DNA of 64,000 nucleotides from Acidovorax_G lacteus (GCF_039540375.1 NZ_BAABEX010000007.1:248001-312000), one strand, 5' to 3'. Shown: positions 8,235 to 19,421, counted from the first letter of the stretch. A program made the numbers and translations. Notes: generated by a model not told the origin, from the letters alone.

Positions 8235-9037
8235 GGCGCTTGATGCCAGAACGGCGTGCCCAGCACCGGGGTGCTGGGCTGGGCAGATTCTTGGGCTTGC
8301 ATGGCACCGGCGCGGTAAGCGGAGCGTCCAGCTCGCACCGCGTCGGCAAACGCCGCCGCCATGGCCACCGGATCCTGCGCCAAGGCTACGGCGGTATTGA
8401 GCAGCACGCCGTCGTATCCCCACTCCATGACTTGGCACGCGTGCGAGGGGAGCCCCAGGCCCGCGTCGACCAGCATGGGGACGTCGAGCCGCTCTCGCAA
8501 CATGCGCAAGGCATAGGGGTTGACGGGGCCCTTGCCTGTACCGATGGGGGCCGCCCAAGGCATCACCGCCTGGCAGCCCACGTCTACCAAGCGTTGGCAC
8601 AGCACCAGGTCTTCGGTGCAGTACGGCAGCACCCAAAAGCCCTGACGGATCAGGTGCTCAGCCGTTTCCACCAGGCGCAGCGTGTCGGGCTGCAGCGTGT
8701 AGTCGTCGCCAATCAGTTCGAGTTTGATCCACGATGTTTGAAAAACTTCGCGTGCCATTTCGGCCGTGGTGATAGCTTCTTGCACACTGTGGCAACCCGC
8801 CGTGTTGGGTAGCACTGGGACGTTGAGACGACGCAGCAAGTCCCAGAAGCCCTGTCCGAACTCGGCCGGCTGGCTGCCCTGTCGGCGCAGCGAGGCGGTC
8901 AGCATGGCCGGGGTGGAAGTCCGGACCGCCGCTTCCAGCACACTGGGCGATGGATAGCGGGCTGTACCCAGCAGCAGCCGGGACGTGAACGATTGGCCGT
9001 AGAGAACCAAAGGATCGGTGGACGCAGATGAGTTCAT
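8231..9037 (-). CDS. thiG: Thiazole synthase ThiG
   Basis: This 268-residue protein forms the thiazole ring of thiamine from 1-deoxyxylulose 5-phosphate, dehydroglycine and the thiocarboxylate on ThiS. The Schiff-base lysine is Lys105 in WIKLELIGD. The phosphate-binding GTGKGPVNP and VDAGLGLPSHA segments are present, as is the family signature YDGVLLNTAVALAQDP. thiS lies 7 bases upstream and thiE overlaps by 4 bases, which indicates translational coupling. Confidence 0.96.
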   Translation of the reverse strand: MNSSASTDPLVLYGQSFTSRLLLGTARYPSPSVLEAAVRTSTPAMLTASLRRQGSQPAEFGQGFWDLLRRLNVPVLPNTAGCHSVQEAITTAEMAREVFQTSWIKLELIGDDYTLQPDTLRLVETAEHLIRQGFWVLPYCTEDLVLCQRLVDVGCQAVMPWAAPIGTGKGPVNPYALRMLRERLDVPMLVDAGLGLPSHACQVMEWGYDGVLLNTAVALAQDPVAMAAAFADAVRAGRSAYRAGAMQAQESAQPSTPVLGTPFWHQAP

Positions 9038-9044
9038 GGCGGGG

Positions 9045-9242
9045 TCAGCCTCCCGTGACGGGCGAGATCACTTCAACATGGTCGCCTTCGCGCAGTACGG
9101 TGTGTGCGTGACGGGACTGGGGAACAAATTGCGTGTTCACGGCAACGGCAAACGGGGGGTGCGCTGCAAAGAGCGCCAACGCATCGGAGACGGTTGCCTT
9201 TTCGGGCAACTCAAAAAGGGTCTGGTTGAGATAGACGTTCAT
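9045..9242 (-). CDS. thiS: Sulfur carrier protein ThiS
   Basis: This 65-residue ubiquitin-fold sulfur carrier ends in the obligatory Gly-Gly (VEVISPVTGG), which is adenylated and thiocarboxylated before donating sulfur to ThiG. Its ATG overlaps the thiO stop codon as ATGA (9239-9242). No thiF-type adenylyltransferase is encoded next to it in this window, so that step must be supplied from elsewhere. Confidence 0.95.
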   Translation of the reverse strand: MNVYLNQTLFELPEKATVSDALALFAAHPPFAVAVNTQFVPQSRHAHTVLREGDHVEVISPVTGG

Positions 9243-10345
9243 GCCAAGGCGTGAGAGGCCGGTGTCTCGATATTCAGGTCAAACCGGCGTGCGAGTGTAG
9301 AGTGACCGCATTCAAGCCATTGCAGCACGCAGTCCAGCATGGCGGGTGCGATCATGAAGCCGTGGCGGTACAAGCCGTTGACTTCCAAGACGCCGGGTCG
9401 GGGAATGCGGATCGCCGGCAGGTTGTCGGGTAGGGTTGGGCGGCACTGGGTTGCCGCCTCGATCACCCGCGCCTCGGCAAAGCCGGGGTGTACTGCGTAG
9501 GCTGCGCTTAGCAGTTCCAGGGTGGAGCGTACGCTCACCGGGCTTCGATCTTCGGACTCGATTTCGGTTGCGCCAATGACGAACACACCGTTTTGCTTGG
9601 GGGCAATGTAGATGGGATAGCGCGGATGCACGAGCCGCGTGGGGCGTTGCAGTTGTACATCTGGCGCGTGAATGCGCACCACCTCGCCACGAACGCCTCG
9701 CAGCATCTGCCAGTCGCTGCGAGCACCCAGTCCTCTGCAGTCCAGTAGGAGGCTGGGCCCCCCATCGGAGCGTGCGGGGATATCGGCTGGTGAGCGCGGC
9801 GTGTTCCAATGACACCGCACACCCGCCCGGTCGATGGCGGACGCCAGGGCCTTGAGCAATTGGCGGTTGTCCAGCTGACCCTCCTGGGGAAGCAGCAGGC
9901 CTTGGGCAAAGCGACCAGACAGCGCCGGTTCCACTGCGGCGAGCGCGCGTGCGTCCAGATCGTCCGCCGGCGGGAGTTCTGGAATCTGCTGGACCGTGCG
10001 GCCAAGGCGGGCGCGTAATCGTTGGGCTTCAGGCGCGTCCTGGCGGTGCCAGACGATCAAGGTGCCCTGCTGCTGGAAGAACACGTCCTCCGGCAGGTCC
10101 GCGATCAATTCTGGCCATCGTTGCAATGCGTACTGCCCCATTCGCACTACGCCAGGCTCGGTGATAGCGGACTCGGCCAGCGGTGCGAGCATCGCAGCCG
10201 CGACGGTGGCGGCAGACTGCTCGGCCGCCGGGCCGCCAGCGTCGTACAGATCAACGACATGGCCTCGCTGTGCGAGCACCCAGGCCAGCAGCCGCCCCAT
10301 GAGGCCGGCACCCAGAACAACGACGGGGGAGGAATGTGGGGACAT
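9239..10345 (-). CDS. thiO: Glycine oxidase ThiO, FAD-dependent
   Basis: This 368-residue FAD-dependent amine oxidase of the DAO family makes the iminoglycine used in thiazole formation. The N-terminal dinucleotide motif VVVLGAGLMGRLLAWVLAQRG is at about residues 7-27. Typical ThiO segments GTLIVWHRQDA, PQEGQLDNRQLL and GATEIESED follow, and the C terminus contains VNGLYRHGFMIAPAM. I chose the ATG at 10345 (MSPHSSPVVVLG) because it places the FAD motif near the N terminus. It is the first gene after the TPP riboswitch. Using ThiO rather than ThiH implies the aerobic route. Confidence 0.92.
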   Translation of the reverse strand: MSPHSSPVVVLGAGLMGRLLAWVLAQRGHVVDLYDAGGPAAEQSAATVAAAMLAPLAESAITEPGVVRMGQYALQRWPELIADLPEDVFFQQQGTLIVWHRQDAPEAQRLRARLGRTVQQIPELPPADDLDARALAAVEPALSGRFAQGLLLPQEGQLDNRQLLKALASAIDRAGVRCHWNTPRSPADIPARSDGGPSLLLDCRGLGARSDWQMLRGVRGEVVRIHAPDVQLQRPTRLVHPRYPIYIAPKQNGVFVIGATEIESEDRSPVSVRSTLELLSAAYAVHPGFAEARVIEAATQCRPTLPDNLPAIRIPRPGVLEVNGLYRHGFMIAPAMLDCVLQWLECGHSTLARRFDLNIETPASHALA

Positions 10346-10383
10346 GGCAGCGCTTGCAACATAGGACCAAACAGCGCGCCGCA

Positions 10384-10516
10384 GCTTTCGAAAACTCCCC
10401 ACGCCAGCATGACCTGGATCGGGTGTTGGGGCGGGCAGACCGCGTTGGCGTGTCTGCGAAAGCCCCAGGGTCTTTCTCAGCCAGCACCCGGGTGGGCGCA
10501 GGCACCCCTGTTTCGT
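10384..10516 (-). promoter_or_regulatory. TPP riboswitch (THI element) upstream of thiO
   Basis: Read on the minus strand the segment contains GGGGTGC, then GCTGAGA, then ACCC-GATCCAGGTCATGCTGGCG and GGGGAG, in the order and spacing of the thiamine pyrophosphate aptamer. CGAAAC at the 5' side can pair with GTTTTCG at the 3' side to close stem P1. The thiO start codon lies about 40 bases downstream. I see no clear terminator in between, so control could be at translation initiation. Confidence 0.93.
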
Positions 10517-10584
10517 CCGAGTCGGAATTACAGCACAGCCCCTGCGCCGGGCGCTTGACCTGCCGCATAGGCCATAATTTTCCC

Positions 10585-11430
10585 ATGATTCTTGACGCCT
10601 CTCCTGCTGGGTCCCGCTACGCGCGGGTTTTGTCGATCGCTGGCTCCGACAGTGGCGGGGGTGCAGGCATCCAGGCCGATCTCAAGACCTGCGCAGCCTT
10701 GGGCTGCTATGGGGCGACGGCGATCACGGCGATCACTGCACAAAACACCGAGGGCGTAAGGTCCATTCACGCCGTGCCGGCAGGCATGCTCCGCGATCAG
10801 ATCGCCGCGGTCGTGGAGGACATCGGGGTAGATGCAGTGAAGATCGGGATGTTGCATGCGCCGGAAATCGTGCGGGTGGTGGCCGATGCGTTGCAGGAAT
10901 ATCGTTTGCAGCGCGTGGTGCTGGATCCGGTGATGGTGGCCACCAGTGGTGACCGCCTGATTGCGGAAGAGACGGTGAGTGTTCTTGTGCAAGAGCTGTT
11001 TCCGCTGGCGACGGTGGTCACTCCCAACTTGGACGAGGCGTCTTTGTTGGTAGGGCGATCCCTGCAATCGCCTGAGCAGTTGGATGGCGCGGCGCAGGAG
11101 TTGCTTGCCTTGGGCGCCGCATCTGTGCTGCTCAAGGGTGGGCACCTTCCGGGTGACGAGGTCCAGGATCTGCTGGTGGAGCGCAGCGGTGCCAGCCAGC
11201 GCTGGAGCTCTATACGCATTCCTAGTCGCAATGTGCATGGAACGGGCTGCACATTGTCATCAGCCATCGCATGCTACCTTGCCCTGGGGGAGCCGTTGGC
11301 GCAGGCGGTTGCATTGGCTCGGCAGTACATTCTGGGCGCTATCGCCGCTGGGGCTGATGTGCAGACAGGTCGGGGTCACGGTCCGCTCAATCACGGCTAC
11401 GCACCTGTGGCTCAGCGCATTCTTCGCTGA
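10585..11430 (+). CDS. thiD: Hydroxymethylpyrimidine/phosphomethylpyrimidine kinase ThiD
   Basis: This 281-residue ribokinase-fold enzyme phosphorylates HMP and HMP-phosphate to the pyrophosphate used by ThiE. Motifs present are SIAGSDSGGGAGIQADLKT near the N terminus, VLDPVMVATSGDRL, TPNLDEASLL and the catalytic anion-hole segment NVHGTGCTLSSAIA. It is transcribed divergently from thiO, and the riboswitch sequence lies between them on the opposite strand. I chose the ATG at 10585 (MILDASPAG) because upstream in-frame sequence encodes nothing ThiD-like and would run through the riboswitch. Confidence 0.94.
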   Translation: MILDASPAGSRYARVLSIAGSDSGGGAGIQADLKTCAALGCYGATAITAITAQNTEGVRSIHAVPAGMLRDQIAAVVEDIGVDAVKIGMLHAPEIVRVVADALQEYRLQRVVLDPVMVATSGDRLIAEETVSVLVQELFPLATVVTPNLDEASLLVGRSLQSPEQLDGAAQELLALGAASVLLKGGHLPGDEVQDLLVERSGASQRWSSIRIPSRNVHGTGCTLSSAIACYLALGEPLAQAVALARQYILGAIAAGADVQTGRGHGPLNHGYAPVAQRILR

Positions 11431-11515
11431 CCGCGCCAGCCATGTGGTTGCAGCATCCGTGCCGAAGTCCATGGCAGAGATGCCCTCGCTGCTGCGGGCG
11501 AGTGGCAGGAGCTGA

Positions 11516-12451
11516 GTGGCGGCCTGTGCATACGACGCTTCGTCTGGGCAGATGCTCCCTCTAAGAGACGGCGTTGCACCCAGTTGCGTCGTGTTGCCTT
11601 CGAGGGGTGGCGGGACGGTCCTGCGGTTTCTGGTGGAGCGATTGTCGGCGGTCCCAGAATCTGAATGGCTGGATCGCATGGCCCGAGGTGAAGTGGTCAG
11701 CGAGCACGGCGAAGTCATCACCCCAGAGACTCCGCTGCGGCTCGGAGTGCGCCTCTACTACTACCGTGAGCTGCGACATGAGCCATCGCTGCCGTTCTCT
11801 GAAACCGTGATTTATCGGGATGACCACTTGCTGGTGGCCGACAAGCCGCACTTCATGCCGGTCATTCCCACGGGACGCTACCTCCAGCGGAGCCTGCTCG
11901 TGCGCTTGCGAAAGCAATGGGGCCTGCCGGACTTGTCGCCCGTACACAGGATTGATCGTGACACTGCCGGCCTCGTTTTGTTTTCCGTGCAACGGTCCAC
12001 ACGCGACGCATACCAAGCGCTTTTCCGAGAACGCATGATCCGCAAGACCTATGAGGCTGTGGCTGCACTGCCGCCCCAGCTGTGGCCATGCGAGTACCAC
12101 AGCCGCATTGAGGAAAGTCCGCAGTTCTTTCGTATGCACGAAGTCCCAGGTCCGGCCAACAGCCTGACGCGCATCGCGCTGCTTGAGCAATCGGGACCAT
12201 GGGGGCTGTTTCAGTTGGAGCCCATCACGGGGCGCCGCCACCAACTGCGGGTCCATATGGCGGCACTCGGTATGCCGGTACACCACGACCCGTTCTACCC
12301 GGTCGTCAACGATCCGCCAGAAGGCGACTACTCGCGTCCGTTGCAGTTGCTGGCCAGGTCGTTGGAGTTTCAAGATCCCGTGACAGGGCAACGGCGGTTT
12401 TACCGCAGTCAGCGGTCATTGAACTGGCCGCCCCAGATCGAGGCGACCTGA
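11516..12451 (+). CDS. RluA-family pseudouridine synthase
   Basis: This protein of up to 311 residues isomerises uridine to pseudouridine in a structured RNA. The catalytic motif HRIDRDTAGLVL (normally HRLDxxTSGL) carries the nucleophilic aspartate, and LEPITGRRHQLRVHMAALG matches the second RluA signature. The N terminus (NGVAPS-type, here RDGVAPSCVVLP) resembles an S4-like region seen in Comamonadaceae members. An in-frame stop is immediately upstream. The start is either the GTG at 11516 or the ATG at 11552, and I cannot separate them. The target RNA (rRNA or tRNA) is not deducible. Confidence 0.87.
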   Translation: MAACAYDASSGQMLPLRDGVAPSCVVLPSRGGGTVLRFLVERLSAVPESEWLDRMARGEVVSEHGEVITPETPLRLGVRLYYYRELRHEPSLPFSETVIYRDDHLLVADKPHFMPVIPTGRYLQRSLLVRLRKQWGLPDLSPVHRIDRDTAGLVLFSVQRSTRDAYQALFRERMIRKTYEAVAALPPQLWPCEYHSRIEESPQFFRMHEVPGPANSLTRIALLEQSGPWGLFQLEPITGRRHQLRVHMAALGMPVHHDPFYPVVNDPPEGDYSRPLQLLARSLEFQDPVTGQRRFYRSQRSLNWPPQIEAT

Positions 12452-12552
12452 CATGCATTGATTGAGGGGGTTGCAGCGCTCTCAGGGATTACCACAGAGC
12501 ATTTCAAAACGTAAAAAGTGCTAAGGTGGACGGCACGTATCCAGGAGAGATC

Positions 12553-14604
12553 ATGTTCTCAGCCCGTTCCAGTTCGATTGCTTTCAAACTTTCCCTGGCG
12601 GCCCTGCTGAGTCTCTGTGCGGTGCTGCTGGTTGTCATGGGCGTAGTCAGCGCGCTGATCTGGAGCAACGTCGCTTCGCTGGCCCGCAGCGAGGTGCAGC
12701 AGGTGGCGGCTCAGGTCCGTATGCTGGTGCAGGCGTTTGACGAGACCGCTCAAGAGCAGGCCAAGCGCGATTTCGTTCTGTTCCGCTCCGTCTTTGGAGG
12801 AACGTTTGAACGCTCCGAGCGTCCTGGAGCCGATGGAAAGCCCGAAGTGGTGCTGACCCACCAAGGTGACGTGCTCAACGGAAACTTTGAAGTGGTCGAC
12901 CGCTTCACGGTGGACAGCATGGGTGGCGTCGCCACGATTTTTGCGCGCACTGGAGACGACTTTGTGCGGGTGACCACCTCGCTCAAAAAGCAGGACGGCG
13001 AGCGTGCCTACAAGACGCTGCTGGATCGAAAGCACCCCGCGTATGCCCTGATGCTGGAAGGCAAGACCTACATTGGCCGCGCCACGCTGTTTGGGCGCGA
13101 GTACATGACGGTGTATGAGCCGATTCGGCAAGGCAACGACATCGTCGGCATTTTGTTCATTGGTTCTGACATCGGTACCGTCACGAACAAGTTGGGCGCG
13201 ATCATGGGCTCACAAAAGCTGCAGGGCCAGGGTGCTGTGTATGCAGTGCAACTCGGCACAGGGCCTACAAGGGGCCGCTTGACGGCAGGACCAGAGGCCA
13301 GCAAGGCACCACTCGATGAAAAGAACCCGGCGACGCAGGCCTGGATTCAGGCCGTGGAGTCGGCGGGAGCGTCTGGTGTGGTCGCGAGCGATTGGTCTCC
13401 CCTTGCACGCGACCAGGCGCCACTGGAAAGAATGCTCGCGGTGGAGCGCTACCAGCCCTGGAACTGGGTGATCGTGGCAGAGGTGCCCGAGGCACAACTG
13501 ACCGCCAGCGCGGGCCATGTCCTGTTGTGGCTGTGGGCGGGTGTGGCCTGTTCGCTGGTGCTGCTCACGCTGGTACTGACCTTTGCAACGCGACGGATGA
13601 TCGGCCAACCCTTGCGTACGCTTGGCGATGCGCTCGGTCAGTTGGCTCAGGGAGACCTGCGACGTCCGGTGGCCTTGAATCGGCGCGATGAAATGGGAGC
13701 ACTCGCACAGTCGATGGAAGGCTTTCGCCAGCGTTTGGCGGGCAGTCTTCAGACGGTTCGACGCAATGCGGACAGCGTCGCCGCTGCCAGTGTTGAGATT
13801 GCTCAGGGCAATCAGGACCTCTCTGGTCGCACCGAAACCCAGGCCAGTGCTTTGGAACAGACGGCCGCCAGCATGGAGCAGCTAGGCTCCACCACGCAGC
13901 ACAACGCCGAGAACGCTGCGCAAGCGAGTCAGTTGGCGGCCCAGGCCAGCGCGGTGGCTGTAGAAGGCGGTGCTGCGGTCACGCGTATGGTGCAGACCAT
14001 GCACGAGATTCACACCAGCAGCCAACGTATTGCAGACATCGTGGGGGTGATCGACGGTATTGCATTTCAGACCAATATCCTGGCCCTGAATGCTGCGGTC
14101 GAAGCCGCCCGCGCTGGCGATCAAGGTCGCGGCTTTGCGGTGGTGGCTGCTGAGGTACGCAACCTCGCGCAGCGCACCGCTGCGGAAGCCAAAGCCATCA
14201 AGGAACTGATCGGCAGCAGCAGTGCCAAGGTACAGCAGGGCTCGGAACTGGCAGACCAGACCGGCCAGTCGATGCACAAGGTGGTGGAGTCGATTCGCAA
14301 AGTGACGGACATGGTGTCCGAGATCAGTGCTGCCAATCGCGAGCAGACCGCGAGCGTCGGTCAGGTTGGGCAGGCGGTAGCGTCCATCGACCAGACCACT
14401 CAGCAAAATGCTGCCTTGGTGGAGGAGATGGCCGCTGCGGCTGGAAGCCTTCGTACCCAAGCTCAGCAGATGGTGGAAGCGGTGTCCTTCTTCCAACTCG
14501 GCGCTACTGCCACTGGCGAGTCGGATGGACCTTTAGAAGATCAGGTCGGCCCTAGGCAGGCTGGTAGGGTTTTGCCAGCCTTGTCGGCCACAGAGCGGGG
14601 TTAA
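12553..14604 (+). CDS. Methyl-accepting chemotaxis protein with periplasmic Cache-type sensor
   Basis: This 683-residue chemoreceptor has a first transmembrane helix at about residues 12-38 and a periplasmic domain of about 280 residues, including a single-Cache-like part (EGKTYIGRATLFGREYMTVYEPI). A second helix follows at about 321-346, then HAMP, then the cytoplasmic signalling coil. The highly conserved hairpin tip is present (GIAFQTNILALNAAVEAA, then GFAVVAAEVRNLAQR) at about 500-541. The ligand is unknown. A good ribosome site AGGAGAGA sits just upstream of the ATG at 12553. No C-terminal CheR-docking pentapeptide is seen. Confidence 0.93.
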   Translation: MFSARSSSIAFKLSLAALLSLCAVLLVVMGVVSALIWSNVASLARSEVQQVAAQVRMLVQAFDETAQEQAKRDFVLFRSVFGGTFERSERPGADGKPEVVLTHQGDVLNGNFEVVDRFTVDSMGGVATIFARTGDDFVRVTTSLKKQDGERAYKTLLDRKHPAYALMLEGKTYIGRATLFGREYMTVYEPIRQGNDIVGILFIGSDIGTVTNKLGAIMGSQKLQGQGAVYAVQLGTGPTRGRLTAGPEASKAPLDEKNPATQAWIQAVESAGASGVVASDWSPLARDQAPLERMLAVERYQPWNWVIVAEVPEAQLTASAGHVLLWLWAGVACSLVLLTLVLTFATRRMIGQPLRTLGDALGQLAQGDLRRPVALNRRDEMGALAQSMEGFRQRLAGSLQTVRRNADSVAAASVEIAQGNQDLSGRTETQASALEQTAASMEQLGSTTQHNAENAAQASQLAAQASAVAVEGGAAVTRMVQTMHEIHTSSQRIADIVGVIDGIAFQTNILALNAAVEAARAGDQGRGFAVVAAEVRNLAQRTAAEAKAIKELIGSSSAKVQQGSELADQTGQSMHKVVESIRKVTDMVSEISAANREQTASVGQVGQAVASIDQTTQQNAALVEEMAAAAGSLRTQAQQMVEAVSFFQLGATATGESDGPLEDQVGPRQAGRVLPALSATERG

Positions 14605-14843
14605 GGGCCGCTGTACGCCACATAGAAGCGCACCCGCTCAGCCTTCAACGTCGCAGCAATGACAAGCGGTCGGCTTTTGGATCGGTCGACAGCACCATTG
14701 CACTGCAGCGAACGTGAATTGCGTGCTCCAGCCGTCCGATGTGGTTCTGTCTCGCCCACGAGGCAACTTGGGCATCGGGGAACCCTGAGGCGCACAACAT
14801 AGGTACCGGACGGGCGTCGTGCGAGGTTCTGTGCAGCAGCCAT
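14601..14843 (-). pseudogene. Remnant of a DUF6538-type tyrosine integrase (N terminus only)
   Basis: This 80-codon open frame begins MAAAQNLARRPSGTYVVRLR, which resembles the N terminus of phage-type integrases carrying the DUF6538 domain (consensus like LxRRPSGxYVVRLxVP..L..vGkxExHxsTGxRd). Similarity appears to hold to about residue 42 (EPHRTAGARNS) and then stops. No catalytic R-H-R-Y domain follows, because the chemoreceptor gene ends at 14604 on the other strand. The fragment lies 80 bases from a tRNA-Gly gene, the classic attachment target for such integrases. It is most likely the scar of a lost element. The identification rests on recall of the family, not a search. Confidence 0.45.
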
Positions 14844-14844
14844 G

Positions 14845-14867
14845 TACTACCTTTGTGTAGTAGGTAG
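14845..14867. repeat. Overlapping inverted repeats in front of integrase remnant
   Basis: TACTAC (14845-14850) pairs with GTAGTA (14857-14862), and CTACCT (14847-14852) with AGGTAG (14862-14867). The cluster starts two bases upstream of the remnant's ATG on the minus strand. It could be an old operator or integrase-binding site; no function is demonstrated. Confidence 0.3.
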
Positions 14868-14924
14868 CATGCGTGTCGAACTGCTCCATAAAAAACGCAA
14901 GCAAATCAATCACTTACGAAACTA

Positions 14925-14998
14925 TGGAGCGGGCGATGGGAATCGAACCCACGTCTTGAGCTTGGGAAGCTCAGGTCCTACCATTGAACGACGCCCGC
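14925..14998 (-). tRNA. tRNA-Gly (anticodon CCC)
   Basis: On the minus strand the gene reads GCGGGCG...CGCCCGCTCCA, with a 7-bp acceptor stem, encoded CCA, D-arm TTCAATGGTAGGA, anticodon stem TGAGC/GCTCA with loop TTCCCAA (anticodon CCC, codon GGG), and T-arm GTGGGTTCGATTCCCAT. All arms pair well. A TATAAT -10 box lies about 18 bases upstream. An integrase fragment lies beyond its 3' end. Confidence 0.96.
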
Positions 14999-15015
14999 CT
15001 AACGGTCCGGACCGC

Positions 15016-15021
15016 ATTATA
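15016..15021 (-). promoter_or_regulatory. -10 box of the tRNA-Gly promoter
   Basis: A perfect TATAAT on the minus strand sits 17 bases before the tRNA 5' end. Upstream of it a GC-rich spacer runs into an 8-bp tandem repeat that occupies the expected -35 zone. No TTGACA is seen, so the -35 element is weak or contributed by the repeat. Confidence 0.65.
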
Positions 15022-15034
15022 GGCGTAGCGTCTT

Positions 15035-15080
15035 GCTCGACTGCTCGACTGCTTGACTGCTCGACTGCTCGACTGCTCGG
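15035..15080. repeat. 8-bp tandem repeat GCTCGACT, about 5.75 copies
   Basis: Five units of GCTCGACT follow one another (the third is GCTTGACT), then a partial GCTCGG. The array lies between the tRNA-Gly promoter and the end of gabD, in non-coding DNA. Such an array can change copy number by slippage and would move the -35 region of the tRNA promoter. Confidence 0.9.
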
Positions 15081-15092
15081 CCCGCTGGTGGC

Positions 15093-16583
15093 TCAGCGCA
15101 GTATGTCCCCGACGCACAGGTACTTGATTTCGACGTAATCGTCTATGCCGTGGTGAGAGCCCTCGCGGCCCAGGCCGGACTGCTTTACGCCCCCGAAGGG
15201 CACGTGCTCTGTGGCCAGAATGCCCACGTTGATGCCCACCATGCCGTACTCCAGCGCCTCGCTCACACGGAAGATGCGGCCCACGTCGCGGCTGTAGAAA
15301 TAGCTGGCCAAGCCGAACTCGGTGGCATTGGCGGCGTCGATGGCGTCCTGCTCGGTTTGGAACCGGAAGATCGGTGCAAAGGGCCCGAAGGTTTCCTCCC
15401 GGGCGCAGAGCATGTCAGCGGTGGCGTCGGCCACCACAGTGGGTTCGAAGAACTGGCCCGAGCCGAGTTGCGCCAGGCGTCTGCCGCCCACGAGCACCCG
15501 GGCGCCCTTGGCCACGGCATCGTCCACGTGCCGCTGCACTTTTTCGATGGCGGCGGGCTCAATCAGGGGGCCCTGGTTCACGCCGTCCTCAAACCCGTTA
15601 CCGACCCGGGCGGTGCGCACCTTGGCGGCAAATTTCTCCACAAACGCGTCGTAGATCCCGTCCTGTACGTAAAAGCGGTTCGAGCAGACGCAGGTTTGGC
15701 CGGCATTGCGGTACTTGCTTGCAAACGCTCCCTCCACGGCGCTGTCGAGGTCGGCGTCGTCGAACACGATAAACGGTGCGTTGCCACCGAGCTCCAGACT
15801 GAGTTTCTTCACCGTGGGCGCACACTGCGCCATCAAGATGCGTCCGACCTCGGTCGAGCCGGTAAAGGACAGGTGTCTCACCACGTCGCTGGCGCACAGC
15901 ACCTTGCCCACGGCGACCGATTGCGCTGCATCCGCAGTGATCACATTGAGCACCCCGGGTGGAATGCCCGCACGCAAGGCCAGTTCCGCGGCCGCCAGTG
16001 CGGTCAGCGGGGTCAGCTCGGCCGGTTTGATGACCACTGGACAGCCTGCCGCCAGGGCGGGTGCCACCTTGCGCGTGATCATCGCCAGCGGGAAGTTCCA
16101 GGGCGTGATAGCCGCGCACACGCCAATGGGTTGCCGCAGCACCAGCAGGCGGCGGTTGTTGTCGAACTGTGGCAGCGTTTCGCCATTGATGCGTTTGGCC
16201 TCCTCGGCAAACCATTCGACAAAGCTTGCGCCGTAGGCCACTTCCCCCTTGGCCTCTGGAAGGGGCTTGCCTTGCTCGGCCGTCATGATGCGGCCCAGGT
16301 CGTCCTGATGCGCCATCAGCAGGTCGTACCACTTGCGCAGCAAGATGCTGCGCTCCTTTGCCGTCTTGGTGCGCCATGCGGGCCAGGCGCGGTCGGCTGC
16401 GGCGATGGCCGCCTCGGCATCCTGCGGGCCGAGGTTGGCCACGTCGGCCAGCTTGCGTCCCGTGGCCGGGTCGTGCACATCGAAACGGCCACCGCCTGTG
16501 ACCCACTGGCCGTCAATAAGGCCGTCGGTCTTGAGCAGGCTGGGGTCGCGAAGCAGCGAAAGAGGAGAGGCGTGGTCGGGCAT
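15093..16583 (-). CDS. gabD: Succinate-semialdehyde dehydrogenase GabD (NADP type)
   Basis: This 496-residue aldehyde dehydrogenase converts succinate semialdehyde to succinate. Family landmarks in order are TPWNFPLAMITRKVAPALAA, FTGSTEVGRILM, the catalytic glutamate in LELGGNAPF, the catalytic cysteine in NAGQTCVCSNRFYV, and the C-terminal EHVPFGGVKQSGLGREGS. The N terminus (LLKTDGLIDGQWV) is that of GabD rather than a general aldehyde dehydrogenase. The Cys-x-Cys at the active site is the redox-switch arrangement known in GabD. The gene is divergent from alaS. No gabT is nearby. Confidence 0.93.
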   Translation of the reverse strand: MPDHASPLSLLRDPSLLKTDGLIDGQWVTGGGRFDVHDPATGRKLADVANLGPQDAEAAIAAADRAWPAWRTKTAKERSILLRKWYDLLMAHQDDLGRIMTAEQGKPLPEAKGEVAYGASFVEWFAEEAKRINGETLPQFDNNRRLLVLRQPIGVCAAITPWNFPLAMITRKVAPALAAGCPVVIKPAELTPLTALAAAELALRAGIPPGVLNVITADAAQSVAVGKVLCASDVVRHLSFTGSTEVGRILMAQCAPTVKKLSLELGGNAPFIVFDDADLDSAVEGAFASKYRNAGQTCVCSNRFYVQDGIYDAFVEKFAAKVRTARVGNGFEDGVNQGPLIEPAAIEKVQRHVDDAVAKGARVLVGGRRLAQLGSGQFFEPTVVADATADMLCAREETFGPFAPIFRFQTEQDAIDAANATEFGLASYFYSRDVGRIFRVSEALEYGMVGINVGILATEHVPFGGVKQSGLGREGSHHGIDDYVEIKYLCVGDILR

Positions 16584-16724
16584 GGTGTCAAAAGCCAGTT
16601 GGGCAGTAGAGGCGCACGGCGGCGCCGCTTCGGGGTGGGTGGGAGCCTTGCGGGCACCGGCTACAGCGCAGCATAGCGCGCAGAGCTCAGCGCCGCTGCG
16701 CCTCTGGTGACATGGCCAGAAACC

Positions 16725-16730
16725 TATAAT
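16725..16730 (+). promoter_or_regulatory. -10 box of the alaS promoter
   Basis: TATAAT lies 66 bases upstream of the alaS start codon. I do not see a good -35 hexamer at 17 bp, so this is a partial promoter call based on the -10 box alone. Confidence 0.5.
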
Positions 16731-16796
16731 CGCCGGTTGGTCTCAGCGTCCGCGTGCCTGCGTGTCTGCAGGTTGCGCACAACCTCCGTACCCACC

Positions 16797-19421
<2,625 letters not shown>

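Noticed and set aside
14638..14913. 91-codon minus-strand open frame overlapping the integrase remnant
   Set aside because: It is out of frame with the integrase-like fragment, and composition shows no conserved pattern.
15035..15080. CRISPR-like array
   Set aside because: The unit is 8 bp with no spacers; it is a simple tandem repeat.
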